Positions 23,408 to 32,409 of a stretch of 32,409 nucleotides of DNA are shown here, one piece after another (position 1 is the first letter of the stretch; every line of letters begins with the position of its first letter). The stretch lies in the NCBI GenBank assembly GCA_035654175.1, contig DASRXL010000249.1, forward strand, positions 1-32,409, in the 5' to 3' direction. Source of the stretch: PNC22 sp035654175 (GTDB taxonomy: Bacteria > Planctomycetota > Phycisphaerae > Phycisphaerales > UBA1924). The position numbers were made by a program, and so were the translations under genes. Under the pieces are notes generated by a model that was given only the letters and a program-made list of their open reading frames with translations, did no database searches and was not told the origin of the DNA.

Positions 23408-23527
23408 CGGAGCCGCGGATAAGGTTGGACGTATGGCAGCGGTGGGCTGGAGACGTGTCTCGCCTCCGGGCGATTCCAGCCGATCGGGCAGCACTGCAGA
23501 CGCCAAAGGCGTCAGGAGAAGATGAGG

Positions 23528-24196
23528 ATGAACCGCACTGCTCTCTCGCTGGCGACGCTCGCCGCCGCGGCCGGCGCGGCTGGGGCCGACGTGATCCAGC
23601 AGTCGTTCAGCTACGAGTGGACGAGCAACGACGTGCAGCACTCGTTCTCGTTCGAGCCGTTCGACACGGCCGGCGGGACGCGTGAGCTGACGGGCGTGCG
23701 CGTCGGCTTTGACGGGACGATCGCGATGGAGATCACGGCGCAGACGTACGAGGGCGCGCTGGAGGCCGGCGAGTGGTCCGCCGAGGCGTCCCATACCGTG
23801 GTTGCGTATTTCAATGGCGGCGGGATCGACCTGCTGCAGGGGCTTGGGGGACAATGGAGCGACGGGATCACCGGCGACTTGGGGGCGGGGAGCAATGGGC
23901 AGCCGGGGACGCCGTACGTCTTCACCGACACGGTCGGCTTCGCGAACGTGGTGGACGTGGACAGCTCATACTTTGGCGACTTCACGGGGAGTGAGCCGCT
24001 GACGGGGTTCATGGACGGGTGGTTCGACGGTGTGGTGACGCCGCCGGACAACGGGCAGTGGATCGAGATCTTCGCCAGCATGCTGTCGCAGGAGGGGACG
24101 GTGACGCTGACGTACGAGTATGAGAACGTGCCGGGACCTGGGGCGCTGGCGCTGCTCGGCGTGTGTGGGGTTGTGGGGGTGAGGCGGAGGCGGTAG
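23528..24196 (+). CDS. exported protein with PEP-CTERM-like tail (choice-of-anchor type)
   Basis: This 222-residue protein has a signal peptide (ALSLATLAAAAGAAGAD). Its beta-rich body begins VIQQSFSYEWTSNDVQHSF and has FEPFDTAGGTRELTGVRV, which resembles choice-of-anchor E domains. The C-terminus PGPGALALLGVCGVVGVRRRR's first part is a short hydrophobic helix and then arginines, the PEP-CTERM/exosortase-type tripartite signal with VPGP as its motif. It is likely cut and re-anchored by an exosortase not seen here. ATG 23528 is preferred because AGGAG is 9 nt upstream; ATG 23522 is only 3 nt away. Tail and export are clear. The domain name is tentative. Confidence 0.8.
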   Translation: MNRTALSLATLAAAAGAAGADVIQQSFSYEWTSNDVQHSFSFEPFDTAGGTRELTGVRVGFDGTIAMEITAQTYEGALEAGEWSAEASHTVVAYFNGGGIDLLQGLGGQWSDGITGDLGAGSNGQPGTPYVFTDTVGFANVVDVDSSYFGDFTGSEPLTGFMDGWFDGVVTPPDNGQWIEIFASMLSQEGTVTLTYEYENVPGPGALALLGVCGVVGVRRRR

Positions 24197-24207
24197 GGCC
24201 GGCTCGG

Positions 24208-24576
24208 TCATTCGGACGAGCTCGACGCGCCTCGGGTGGTGAGATCGGTGATGAATCTGTGACGTGGCGGCTCCTCAGGGCAAGGCGCACACGCCACTTT
24301 CGAGGATGCACGCACGCCGTCGCTATGTGACAGCGAGTTCGTAGCCGCAGCGGGCGCACCGGCCGGCGGCGACGCGGCGGGCCACTCGTTCCAGGCTTTC
24401 CACGCCACCGCTGCGGCAACGAGCAGGACGGCCGCGGCTTGAATCCAGGCGCGGCGACGCCACCACAAGGGGGCTTCGGGGTGCGCAGTGTGCGAGGAGC
24501 GCCTTGGCCTGTCGACCGATTCAGGGCAGCGAGACGGCCCGGCGCAGCCGCGCCGCGCACGCGGCACGAAGCGCAT
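24208..24576 (-). CDS. possible small membrane protein
   Basis: I do not recognise this frame of up to 122 residues. Its best part is a single hydrophobic helix flanked by tryptophans and arginines (PLWWRRRAWIQAAAVLLVA, then WKAWNEWPA), followed by a Pro/Ala-rich and Ser-rich tail. The ATG 24576 overlaps the end of the DUF6036 gene by 56 bp and has no clear ribosome binding site, so the true start may lie inside, nearer 24500. It would be the third gene of that transcription unit. It could equally be a chance frame. Confidence 0.35.
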   Translation of the reverse strand: MRFVPRARRGCAGPSRCPESVDRPRRSSHTAHPEAPLWWRRRAWIQAAAVLLVAAAVAWKAWNEWPAASPPAGAPAAATNSLSHSDGVRASSKVACAPCPEEPPRHRFITDLTTRGASSSSE

Positions 24577-25051
24577 CGTCGAGGGTTGTCAAATCCAGAC
24601 GGGCTTGAAGCACGGTTGGATCAACCAGGCGGTGTCGGACCATGGCGGCGACATAGGAAAGGTCCTTCTCCCGTCCGGCCACCAGCTTGCTGATTGCCAG
24701 GTCGTGCGGTTCGAGACAGAGGCCGGTTGCGCCGCCGGTTCCGGGGCCGCGCAGGGGGACGAGGCGGTCCTTCCAGCCCGCCGGGAGCACGGCGGTCTCT
24801 TCGGCGACGCCGTGGGCGTAGTAGCCGAATGTCTGATGAAATGGGGAGCCTTCACCGATGGAACCATCGATGAGGTCGGCGTCTTCGTTTGACCTGCGGG
24901 AGTACACATCCACCTCGAACGAGTGGAGGAGCTCGGCGGGCGCGTCCGGGTATGCGCCGAGGATCGCCTGCGAACCGATCACGACGAGCTCTTCAGCACC
25001 GGTGATCGCGGCCGCGGCCCGAAGAATGTGCTCAAGCTGCTGACGATTCAT
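24521..25051 (-). CDS. DUF6036-type nucleotidyltransferase-fold protein (toxin-like)
   Basis: This 176-residue protein starts MNRQQLEHILRAA. The nucleotidyltransferase core shows the Gly-Ser motif ELVVIGSQAILG (residues 26-28) and the acidic pair FEVDVYS (Glu46, Asp48). It also has a conserved FGYYAHGV stretch and LEPHDLAISKLVAGREKD. These fit the DUF6036/AbiEii-like family. Such proteins occur as the second gene of toxin-antitoxin-like or phage-defence pairs and may transfer a nucleotide to tRNA or protein. The gene overlaps the small upstream gene by 20 bp, so the two are coupled. The substrate is not known. Confidence 0.8.
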   Translation of the reverse strand: MNRQQLEHILRAAAAITGAEELVVIGSQAILGAYPDAPAELLHSFEVDVYSRRSNEDADLIDGSIGEGSPFHQTFGYYAHGVAEETAVLPAGWKDRLVPLRGPGTGGATGLCLEPHDLAISKLVAGREKDLSYVAAMVRHRLVDPTVLQARLDLTTLDDALRAACAARLRRAVSLP

Positions 25052-25361
25052 CGCGGAGTCGCCGTTTGATATGCCAGACCTCCTGTGGCGAGAGCACACC
25101 GACGAAAGGGGAGGTCTGGCGGAGCCGCTGTCCTTCGTCCGTTTCGGCGGTGAGGATGCCGCAGATCTCAGCGACAGGCAGCTCCAGACGCCGGCGCCAT
25201 TCGTCGTAGCAGCGGAGCATGCGAGGGGCGTCGCGGTTCCGCTCGCTCCAGTTGTCGAGGTTGCGGCGCGCCAGGTCGAGCCACTCGGGGTGGTCGGGCA
25301 GCCCGGCCGCGACGATGCGGGCCATCTCGAGGCTGACGCGATCGTGGTAGGCGTGGCTCAT
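25032..25361 (-). CDS. small partner of the DUF6036 protein (antitoxin-like)
   Basis: This 109-residue protein begins MSHAYHDRVSLEMARIVAAG and has PEWLDLARRNLDNW, LRCYDEWRRRL, the strongly conserved-looking LRQTSPFVGVLSPQEVWHIK and a basic end. I recall this type of small protein directly before DUF6036 genes in many bacteria. Its stop overlaps the next gene's start by 20 bp, so the two are translationally coupled. It is charged and has no HTH that I can see. The role as antitoxin or structural partner is inference from the pairing. Confidence 0.75.
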   Translation of the reverse strand: MSHAYHDRVSLEMARIVAAGLPDHPEWLDLARRNLDNWSERNRDAPRMLRCYDEWRRRLELPVAEICGILTAETDEGQRLRQTSPFVGVLSPQEVWHIKRRLRDESSAA

Positions 25362-25448
25362 GGATGGATGATACTGGGACTTGAGGTGCGTGGGCGCTGC
25401 GGCAATGTCGAGGGACTTCGCTCCGATGAGCACACGGCCGGCTCCTTC

Positions 25449-25574
25449 GCCCCCTCCGGGGGCTCCTGGAGTTCGACGTCCAATACCACGGGTTGCGCTT
25501 CGTCCCGGCGCGCCGGGACTGCGCTCCACCCGTGGCTGCACACGGCTGCCCCTCCGGGGCGGAAAGCCAGGAGC
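25449..25574. repeat. cluster of nested REP-like palindromes
   Basis: An outer pair GCTCCTGG (25462-25469) with CCAGGAGC (25567-25574) encloses CCACGGGT (25486-25493) with ACCCGTGG (25528-25535). That in turn encloses the perfect 18-bp palindrome GTCCCGGCGCGCCGGGAC (25502-25519). Extra hairpins GCCCCCTCCGGGGGC (25449-25463) and GCCCCTCCGGGGC (25548-25560) lie at the sides. It is of the kind moved by RAYT transposases. It lies between thiC and the DUF6036 pair. Confidence 0.75.
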
Positions 25575-25634
25575 TCGCTGCGCGAGCGATGGACCTCCGT
25601 CGGAGATTCCAACGGAGCGTTCCGGCTGGTCGCT

Positions 25635-27653
<2,019 letters not shown>

Positions 27654-27658
27654 CGCGA

Positions 27659-27740
27659 TCCCTCCGCCGGCATGACCCGGATCAGGTGTTTGCGGGTGCA
27701 TCTCAGCGGCGGCGAGGCACTAGGCATCCGGCGCTAGGCA
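27659..27740 (-). ncRNA. TPP riboswitch (THI element)
   Basis: On the minus strand the conserved THI-box pieces appear in order. CTGAGA (27706-27701) is followed by ACCTGATCCGGGTCATGCC (27687-27669) and GGCGGAGGGA, which is the 3' side of the closing stem. It ends 5 nt before the thiC start. It should lower thiC expression when thiamine pyrophosphate is bound. The GGAGGGA segment is also the likely ribosome binding site, so control at translation is plausible. The 5' limit is approximate. Confidence 0.9.
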
Positions 27741-27819
27741 CTCGGGGCCGCGCCCCGTGCGAATGGGGTAGGGTAGGTCGAGAGTCGAGCCGGGCCGTGT
27801 CGGCCCGGCCGCGAGACCC

Positions 27820-29271
27820 CTACGGCGCGGGCGAGGGAGAGAGCTGGACGATGAGCAGGTCGTCGGCGGTGGATCCGGTGCGGTGGCGGGCGACGGCGGC
27901 GGCGAGCGCGTCGGCGAAGGTCCGGCCGACGGGGGGCGCGGCGGCGAGGAGGGCTTCGAGCCCGACGATGCCGAGCTCGCGCCCGGCGGCGTCGGTGGCC
28001 TCGATCGCGCCGTCGGTGTAGGCGATGACGGTTTCGCCCGAGCCGAGCGGGCGACGCTCGAGCGCGGCCTGGAACATCTCGGCATCGATCACGCCGAGCA
28101 TGGGCGCCGTGCTGTCGAGGCGCCGGACCGTGCCGTCGGCGGCGCGGAGCAGGGCGGGCGGATGGCCGGCGCCGGCCCACTGCAGCTCGCAGTTCGCGCC
28201 GGGCTGGGCGGGAGGCACGACGCGGAGGCAGACGGCGGTGGCGAACATCGCCTGGGGCGCGAGTGAGTCGCAGGCGAAGGTATTGAGCGCGGCGATGACG
28301 GCGTCGGGCGGCGTAGCGCCCTCGGCGCAGATGCGCTGGAGCTCGGCGTGGATGCGGTTGACGGCAAGGGCCGCGGCGATGCCGTGGCCGGTGACGTCGA
28401 TGAGCACGACGACAATCGGGCCGGCGGGCTGGGAGGGCGGGAACGAGAGCGGGCGGACGAAGAGAAAGTCGCCCCCGATGGCGCTCATGGGCTCGTAGGT
28501 GTAGGTGACGTGGACCGGGCCGCGGGTGATGGGGGGCGGGAAGAGGGCTTCGTGCACGCGGCGTGCATCGGTGAGCTCACGGGTGACCTCGGCGTAGCGC
28601 TTATGAACGGCGCGGGCGTGGAAGCGGTCGGTGAAGCTGCGGTAGCGCCACCAGCTCCACACGAGGCCGGGGAGGCCGGCGAGGGGGGAGGCGAGGATCA
28701 GGGCGGCACGCTGGGCCGCGGAGCCGACGGAGACGAAGACGACCCAGAGGGCGAAGGCGGCGAGGATGGGGATGAAGGGGACGAGGCCCTCGCGCGGCGA
28801 GAGGGCGACGAAGACGGACGCGAGGAAATGGAGGACGAAGACTGTGCCGAGGGAGGCGATGGCCTGGGCGCGATCGGTCTCCGGCGTGTGGTCGAGCGTG
28901 GCGCCGGGGATCCAGGAGGCGTTGGAGACGAGGGGCGTCGCGGCGACGGCGGTGACGCCGACGACGGCGATGACCCACTGGAAGGCGCGGACGATCTCGG
29001 GGCGCGAGCGGGGGCGGAGGGCGAAGTAGACGAGAGCGGAGCCGAACGTGGCGGTGTAGAGCGAATCCATAAGGATGTCGGGCCAGCCCATGGAGTCGCC
29101 GCCGGTGAACGCGACGCCGCGGAAGAGCTCGTCGAGCGTGACCGACCAGCTGAGGCCGAGGAGCGCGAGGACGGCGAGGCAGTAGAAGACGGCACGTCGG
29201 CGGAGGATGCGGGCGCGCTCGGCGTCGTACTGGGTGAGGAACTCGGGGGGAACGGGGGCCGGCGCGGGCAT
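27820..29271 (-). CDS. membrane-bound SpoIIE/PP2C-type protein phosphatase
   Basis: This 483-residue protein starts at ATG 29271 (MPAPAPVPPEFLTQY). The N-terminal half has about five or six membrane helices (for example FYCLAVLALLGLSW, FQWVIAVVGVTAVAAT and FVLHFLASVFVAL). A short helix with RYAEVTRELTDARRVHEALF links to a PP2C/SpoIIE domain from about residue 245. Metal-site aspartates are in SAIGGDFLFV, VLIDVTGHGIAAAL and VIAYTDGAIEA. It likely dephosphorylates an anti-sigma-factor antagonist (STAS protein) in a partner-switching system. No STAS or RsbW-like gene is nearby, so it acts in trans. Confidence 0.87.
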   Translation of the reverse strand: MPAPAPVPPEFLTQYDAERARILRRRAVFYCLAVLALLGLSWSVTLDELFRGVAFTGGDSMGWPDILMDSLYTATFGSALVYFALRPRSRPEIVRAFQWVIAVVGVTAVAATPLVSNASWIPGATLDHTPETDRAQAIASLGTVFVLHFLASVFVALSPREGLVPFIPILAAFALWVVFVSVGSAAQRAALILASPLAGLPGLVWSWWRYRSFTDRFHARAVHKRYAEVTRELTDARRVHEALFPPPITRGPVHVTYTYEPMSAIGGDFLFVRPLSFPPSQPAGPIVVVLIDVTGHGIAAALAVNRIHAELQRICAEGATPPDAVIAALNTFACDSLAPQAMFATAVCLRVVPPAQPGANCELQWAGAGHPPALLRAADGTVRRLDSTAPMLGVIDAEMFQAALERRPLGSGETVIAYTDGAIEATDAAGRELGIVGLEALLAAAPPVGRTFADALAAAVARHRTGSTADDLLIVQLSPSPAP

Positions 29272-29366
29272 GGGGCGCAGGGTATCTGGGGCAGCCCCAA
29301 GGCACCACTCGGGGTGCTCCATGGGACCTCTAGGTCACCTAGGACCCATGGATCGTCCGCCGGCTG

Positions 29367-29909
29367 TCAGTTCACCGGCCAGCGTTCGCTTCGGCACTGC
29401 TTGGAGGTAATGGGACCCATGATCTTGAAGAGGGTGAAGAACATGCGGGCGCCGAAGCTTGGGCGGCCGGTCTCGATGACGCTCTTCAAGGTGCTTGTGA
29501 TGAACTTGCCGCCCCAGAGCATCTGCTTGGCGGTCTTGGTGCCGACGGGCAGGTCCTCGATCGTGAGCGTGAACTGGACTTGATCGCCCCTGGGCTCGAG
29601 CTCGTAGATCACCTTGCACTCGGGGTCGTCGCAGGACGTGAACTTGAAGGTGTGGGCGAAGCGGCGCGGGGGGCTGAACTCGAGGATCTCCCCCACCACT
29701 CCGGTGTTCTTGCCGTCGGGCGTGCGCATGGCGATGCGGGCGCCGGGGCCGAGCGGGCCGGAGGCGTGCATGCGGCTGTTGAAGAAGGCCGCGATGGGCG
29801 CGTCGGTGCGGGTGATCTCGCGCCAGACGGCGTCGATCGAGCCGCGGATCATGACGCGGAACTTTGCTTTGGTCTCGCTCTGCTGCTCGACGGTGACTGC
29901 GCTAGGCAC
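29367..29909 (-). CDS. SRPBCC/AHSA1-family protein
   Basis: This 180-residue protein starts at GTG 29909 and overlaps the stop of the ArsR gene by 8 bp. It carries an AHSA1-type START fold: AKFRVMIRGSIDAVWREIT, then GARIAMRTPDGKNTGVVGEI, PPRRFAHTFKF and a C-terminal helix with MLWGGKF. Members bind small hydrophobic ligands or regulate other proteins. Pairing with an ArsR regulator in one operon is common. The ligand is unknown. A tail with a possible amphipathic helix (FGARMFFTLFKIMGP) is longer than in most. Confidence 0.88.
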   Translation of the reverse strand: MPSAVTVEQQSETKAKFRVMIRGSIDAVWREITRTDAPIAAFFNSRMHASGPLGPGARIAMRTPDGKNTGVVGEILEFSPPRRFAHTFKFTSCDDPECKVIYELEPRGDQVQFTLTIEDLPVGTKTAKQMLWGGKFITSTLKSVIETGRPSFGARMFFTLFKIMGPITSKQCRSERWPVN

Positions 29910-30264
29910 GCTTGGCTCCCTTCTCTGCCGCGGCTTCCTGGACGCGGGCCTGGATATCGACGAGGCGACCGGCCCAGAACGCGCTGTACTGGTCGGTCCA
30001 CCGGTCGTAGATCTGCTGGATGGGGACGGGGTTGAAGTAGAGCCGGCGCTCGCGGCCCTCTTTCTCGCTGATGATGAGGTTCGCCTGCTCGAGCGCGGCG
30101 AGGTGCTTCATGACGGCGATCCGTGAGATGGTGAAGTGCGAGGCGACGGCCTTGACGGTCATGCCCGGGGCCATGACGAGGAGGTCGAGGATGCGGCGGC
30201 GAGCGGCGTGGGCCAAGGCCGCGAAGACCAGGTCGGTCTGGGTGTTCTGGGGCTCGCCGGCCAT
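29902..30264 (-). CDS. ArsR-family transcriptional regulator
   Basis: This 120-residue winged helix-turn-helix protein has the core FAALAHAARRRILDLL, then GMTVKAVASHFTISRIAVMK, HLAALEQANLIISEKEGRER and LYFNPVPI. The C-terminal WTDQYSAFWAGRL helix is typical of the ArsR group paired with SRPBCC proteins. There is no metal-binding ELCVCDL motif, so it is probably not a metal sensor. It likely represses its own operon through the palindrome ending 2 bp before its start. The gene overlaps the SRPBCC gene by 8 bp. Confidence 0.9.
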   Translation of the reverse strand: MAGEPQNTQTDLVFAALAHAARRRILDLLVMAPGMTVKAVASHFTISRIAVMKHLAALEQANLIISEKEGRERRLYFNPVPIQQIYDRWTDQYSAFWAGRLVDIQARVQEAAAEKGAKRA

Positions 30265-30265
30265 A

Positions 30266-30283
30266 GGTAACCATATGGTTACC
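30266..30283. promoter_or_regulatory. perfect 18-bp operator palindrome of the ArsR operon
   Basis: GGTAACCATATGGTTACC is a perfect dyad one base upstream of the ArsR start codon. Its AT-rich character stands out in the local sequence. It likely binds the ArsR dimer and occludes translation-start or promoter elements. Confidence 0.85.
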
Positions 30284-30369
30284 AGATCCCGGGGTCTGTG
30301 TCAAGGGCATCGGCTTCGATTCCGACGGGATGCGGCTCATAATGCGGTCGGAGGGAGGGAGGAATCGCG

Positions 30370-31491
30370 ATGCGAAGGCAAGTGCGCGGGGCGTTTGCGG
30401 CGGGGTTGATTGTGCTGGGTGGCGGGATCGCCGCGGGGCAGAGCGGGACGGGCGTGGTCGTGCCGGTCGCGGATCGGCTTGTGGTCGGCGCGGGGCGCCA
30501 CTCGGGGGGCGGGTCGCTGGCGGCGGTCGAGCTGTCGCCGCCGTGGGAGGGGGAGGCGGGGCTGGCCGAGTGCGGGAGCGACGCTGCGATCCGGCAGCGT
30601 GGGAGCCTGCTCTATGTGCTGGGGCGCGACCCGGCGGTGCTGCGGGTCGTGCTGCCGCACGGCTGGAGGACGATCAGGGAGTGGCCGCTGGGGACACGGT
30701 GGGCGCAGGACGTGGCGGTGGCCTCGGCGCGTCGGGCGTATGTGACGGCGGAGGGGCAGACGCGGCTGCTGCGCGTCGACCCGATGACGGGCGCGATATC
30801 GCAGGGGCCCGACCTCAGCGTGTTCGCCGATGCGGACGGGGTGCCCGACCTTGGGATGATGACAATCGACGGCGAGCGGCTGATCGTGCAGGTGCGCAGG
30901 CTGAACGAGAACGAGCCGTATTGGTTCGCGGCGCCGGCCATGCTCGCGGTGGTCGATCTGCGCACGGAGCAGATCGTCGATGCGGACCCGTCGCGTCCGG
31001 GCGTGCAGGCGATCGAGCTTGCCGGCACGCCGCCGAAGCACCGGATGCAGATCGTGGGGCGGAAGCTCTTCGTGAGCGCGACCGGCGGGTTTCACGACCC
31101 GGGCGGGCTCGAGGTGGTGAACCTTGACACGCTCAAGAGCGAGGGGCTAGTGGTGCGCGAGTCGGACGGGCGGGTGGGGGCGGACCTGGGGCCGTTCGTG
31201 ATGGTGAGCCCGGAGCGCGGCTATCTCTCGTTCTCGATGGACTGGGTCGAGTCGTCGTACCTGGTGGAGTTCTCGCTCGGCGGCGGGGTGGGCGATCAGT
31301 TTCTGATCGAGTCGCTGGGGTACATGGCGCCGACAATGGCGTTCGACGAGGCGACGGGGCTGCTGTGTTTCCCGATCGGCGGCTGGAGCGGGGAGGGCGT
31401 GCACGTGCTCGATTCGAGCACGAACACGGTGTTGACGGATGCGCCAATCGGGGTGGGTGGGGTGCCGCGGGAGTTGGTGATCGTGCGGTAG
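30370..31491 (+). CDS. exported beta-propeller-like protein of unknown function
   Basis: This 373-residue protein starts at ATG 30370 behind GGAGGGAGGAA and has a signal peptide (GAFAAGLIVLGGGIAAGQ). The body has repeated blade-like strands: LLYVLGRDPAVLRVVLP, AYVTAEGQTRLLRVDP, MLAVVDLRTEQIVDADP and GLEVVNLDTLKSEG, then VLDSSTNTVLTDAPIGVGG. This is the style of YVTN/NHL-like propellers. No catalytic motif is seen. It stands alone, divergent from the ArsR operon with 105 bp between starts, and has no dockerin-like or PEP-CTERM tail. It is probably periplasmic. Confidence 0.78.
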   Translation: MRRQVRGAFAAGLIVLGGGIAAGQSGTGVVVPVADRLVVGAGRHSGGGSLAAVELSPPWEGEAGLAECGSDAAIRQRGSLLYVLGRDPAVLRVVLPHGWRTIREWPLGTRWAQDVAVASARRAYVTAEGQTRLLRVDPMTGAISQGPDLSVFADADGVPDLGMMTIDGERLIVQVRRLNENEPYWFAAPAMLAVVDLRTEQIVDADPSRPGVQAIELAGTPPKHRMQIVGRKLFVSATGGFHDPGGLEVVNLDTLKSEGLVVRESDGRVGADLGPFVMVSPERGYLSFSMDWVESSYLVEFSLGGGVGDQFLIESLGYMAPTMAFDEATGLLCFPIGGWSGEGVHVLDSSTNTVLTDAPIGVGGVPRELVIVR

Positions 31492-31607
31492 GGGGCAGCG
31501 CGATCGCGGCAGGCGCTCGTTCGGTGTCGCGTGACGAGTCTGTTGATGCGGTAGGGACGCACTGGCGGGCGAGCCGCCGGTGGCACAGCGGCGGGCGGAG
31601 GGCTGCC

Positions 31608-31650
31608 GCACGGGGCAGACGCTCAGAGCAGCGTCTGACCCGTGGCACCC
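31608..31650. repeat. single copy of the covarying REP-like hairpin
   Basis: Arms CACGGGGCAGACGC (31609-31622) and GCGTCTGACCCGTG (31631-31644) surround the loop TCAGAGCA. Compared with 12284-12319, both the inner four pairs (ACGC/GCGT) and one outer pair (G/C for T/A) differ in compensating fashion. It lies between convergent genes and may serve as a terminator. Confidence 0.85.
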
Positions 31651-31670
31651 GCTGGTGACGCCGGATGGTG

Positions 31671-32252
31671 TCAGGCGTGCTGGCCGGAGTGGATGCCTTC
31701 GAGGACCTCCTCGGCGACCTTGTCGATGAAGGCGGGGAGGTCGGCGGGCTTGCGGCTGGTGACGAGGCCCTGGTCGACGACGACCGCGCGGTCTTCCCAG
31801 CGGGCGCCGGCGTTCTCGAGGTCGCGGCGGATGGCGGGGTAGGAGGTCATGGTGCGGCCGCTGACGACGCCGGCGTCGATCATGGTCTGGGGGCCGTGGC
31901 AGATGGCGCCGACGGGCTTGCCGGCCTCGAAGAACTCGCGCAGGAAGTCCAGGGCTTTGGTGTCCGTGCGCAGCTTGTCGGGGTTCATGACGCCGCCGGG
32001 GAGGACGAGGGCGTCGTAGTCGTCGGACCGGGCCTCGTCGAGGGACTTGTCCACGGGGACGTCGCTCCCCCACTTGGTGTGGTCCCAGCCGCGGATGACG
32101 CCGGGGAGCATTGTCTTGGCGGGGGCGACGACGTGGATGTCGGCGCCCATTTCCTTCAGCGCGTTGAGGGGCTGGACGAGCTCGGATTCCTCGAAGCCGT
32201 CGGTGGCGAGGAAGGCGATGCGTTTTCCGGTGAGATTTTGGGATCGGTTCAT
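31671..32252 (-). CDS. DJ-1/PfpI-family protein (type I glutamine amidotransferase-like)
   Basis: This 193-residue protein starts MNRSQNLTGKRIAFLA. Glu21 in DGFEESEL and Cys118-His119 in AICHGP form the DJ-1/PfpI nucleophile-elbow site. Members act as deglycases, chaperones or proteases on damaged molecules. DALVLPGGVMNPDKLR and AGKPVG are family blocks. ATG 32252 is preferred over an upstream frame extension that lacks family character. No operon partner is seen in the window. Confidence 0.9.
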   Translation of the reverse strand: MNRSQNLTGKRIAFLATDGFEESELVQPLNALKEMGADIHVVAPAKTMLPGVIRGWDHTKWGSDVPVDKSLDEARSDDYDALVLPGGVMNPDKLRTDTKALDFLREFFEAGKPVGAICHGPQTMIDAGVVSGRTMTSYPAIRRDLENAGARWEDRAVVVDQGLVTSRKPADLPAFIDKVAEEVLEGIHSGQHA

Positions 32253-32339
32253 GGCGGTGGTGGGTTGGAGTTGAACCAATCGAGTGATGCAGGACACGTG
32301 CCCTCGCCGGGACGGCGGCACCACGTTCGTCGCCTCGCG

Positions 32340-32372
32340 AAAAAAAAGGGGAGGCCTTGCGGCCTCCCCTTT
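32340..32372 (-). terminator. Rho-independent terminator of a gene beyond the right edge
   Basis: A 12-bp perfect stem, AAAGGGGAGGCC with GGCCTCCCCTTT, surrounds a 4-nt loop. On the minus strand it is followed by eight T residues, a textbook terminator. It lies upstream of the DJ-1-like start, so it should end transcription of a minus-strand gene located to the right of the window. Confidence 0.9.
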
Positions 32373-32409
32373 GCGGATGCGTTGATGGATTGCGACGCCC
32401 TGCGCTACG

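Noticed and set aside
32373..32409. Gene at the right edge
   Set aside because: Too short to choose a frame. Only the terminator at 32340-32372 suggests that a minus-strand gene lies beyond.

Overview
This is a GC-rich bacterial chromosome segment, most likely from a planctomycete of the Phycisphaerae type. The pointers are exported proteins ending in a duplicated dockerin-like DFNGDG...DVIAFLNAW module bracketed by cysteines, a PEP-CTERM-like tail ending in arginines, an unusually long acyl carrier protein beside two FabZ-like dehydratases, a fused AroD-AroE enzyme, and dense dispersed palindromic repeats. The lineage is inferred from protein style only; no rRNA or tRNA gene is present.

Layout. 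The left edge (2-958) is the 3' part of a MurG-like glycosyltransferase. A four-gene minus-strand operon follows (3432-1042): a small exported protein with ten mature cysteines, a membrane-anchored unknown, a MauE/DoxX-type redox membrane protein and a pseudopilin-like protein, driven by a near-consensus promoter. From 3433 to 4745 lies a repeat and relic zone with a RAYT transposase N-terminal scrap, a second MurG-like C-terminal tail, covarying hairpins and a MITE-like element. Next are an M16 zinc peptidase, an HDOD protein with a degenerate GGDEF domain, RecO, a fabZ-ACP-fabZ cluster, a frameshifted small membrane protein and AroDE. Palindromes then lead to prfA (RF1).

From 14191 onward exported proteins alternate with housekeeping genes: a dockerin-tailed secreted protein, an RluA-type pseudouridine synthase and a PD40 beta-propeller protein. 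At 17206-19010 there is a graveyard: a triply damaged hsdM start, a frameshifted RAYT transposase between inverted palindromes, and an hsdS-like fragment. Then come a second dockerin-tailed protein with calcium-loop-like repeats, a di-haem cytochrome c peroxidase-like protein, an HTH-containing unknown and a PEP-CTERM-like protein. A toxin-antitoxin-like DUF6036 pair, riboswitch-controlled thiC, a SpoIIE-type phosphatase, an ArsR-SRPBCC operon with a perfect operator palindrome, a secreted propeller protein and a DJ-1/PfpI protein close the window.

The most interesting signals are the Cys-rich/MauE/pseudopilin operon, and a hairpin repeat family (12221-12325, 13965-14063, 31608-31650) whose stems change in compensating pairs while an 8-nt loop and an internal mismatch stay mostly constant. 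The second implies selection on folded RNA or single-stranded DNA.
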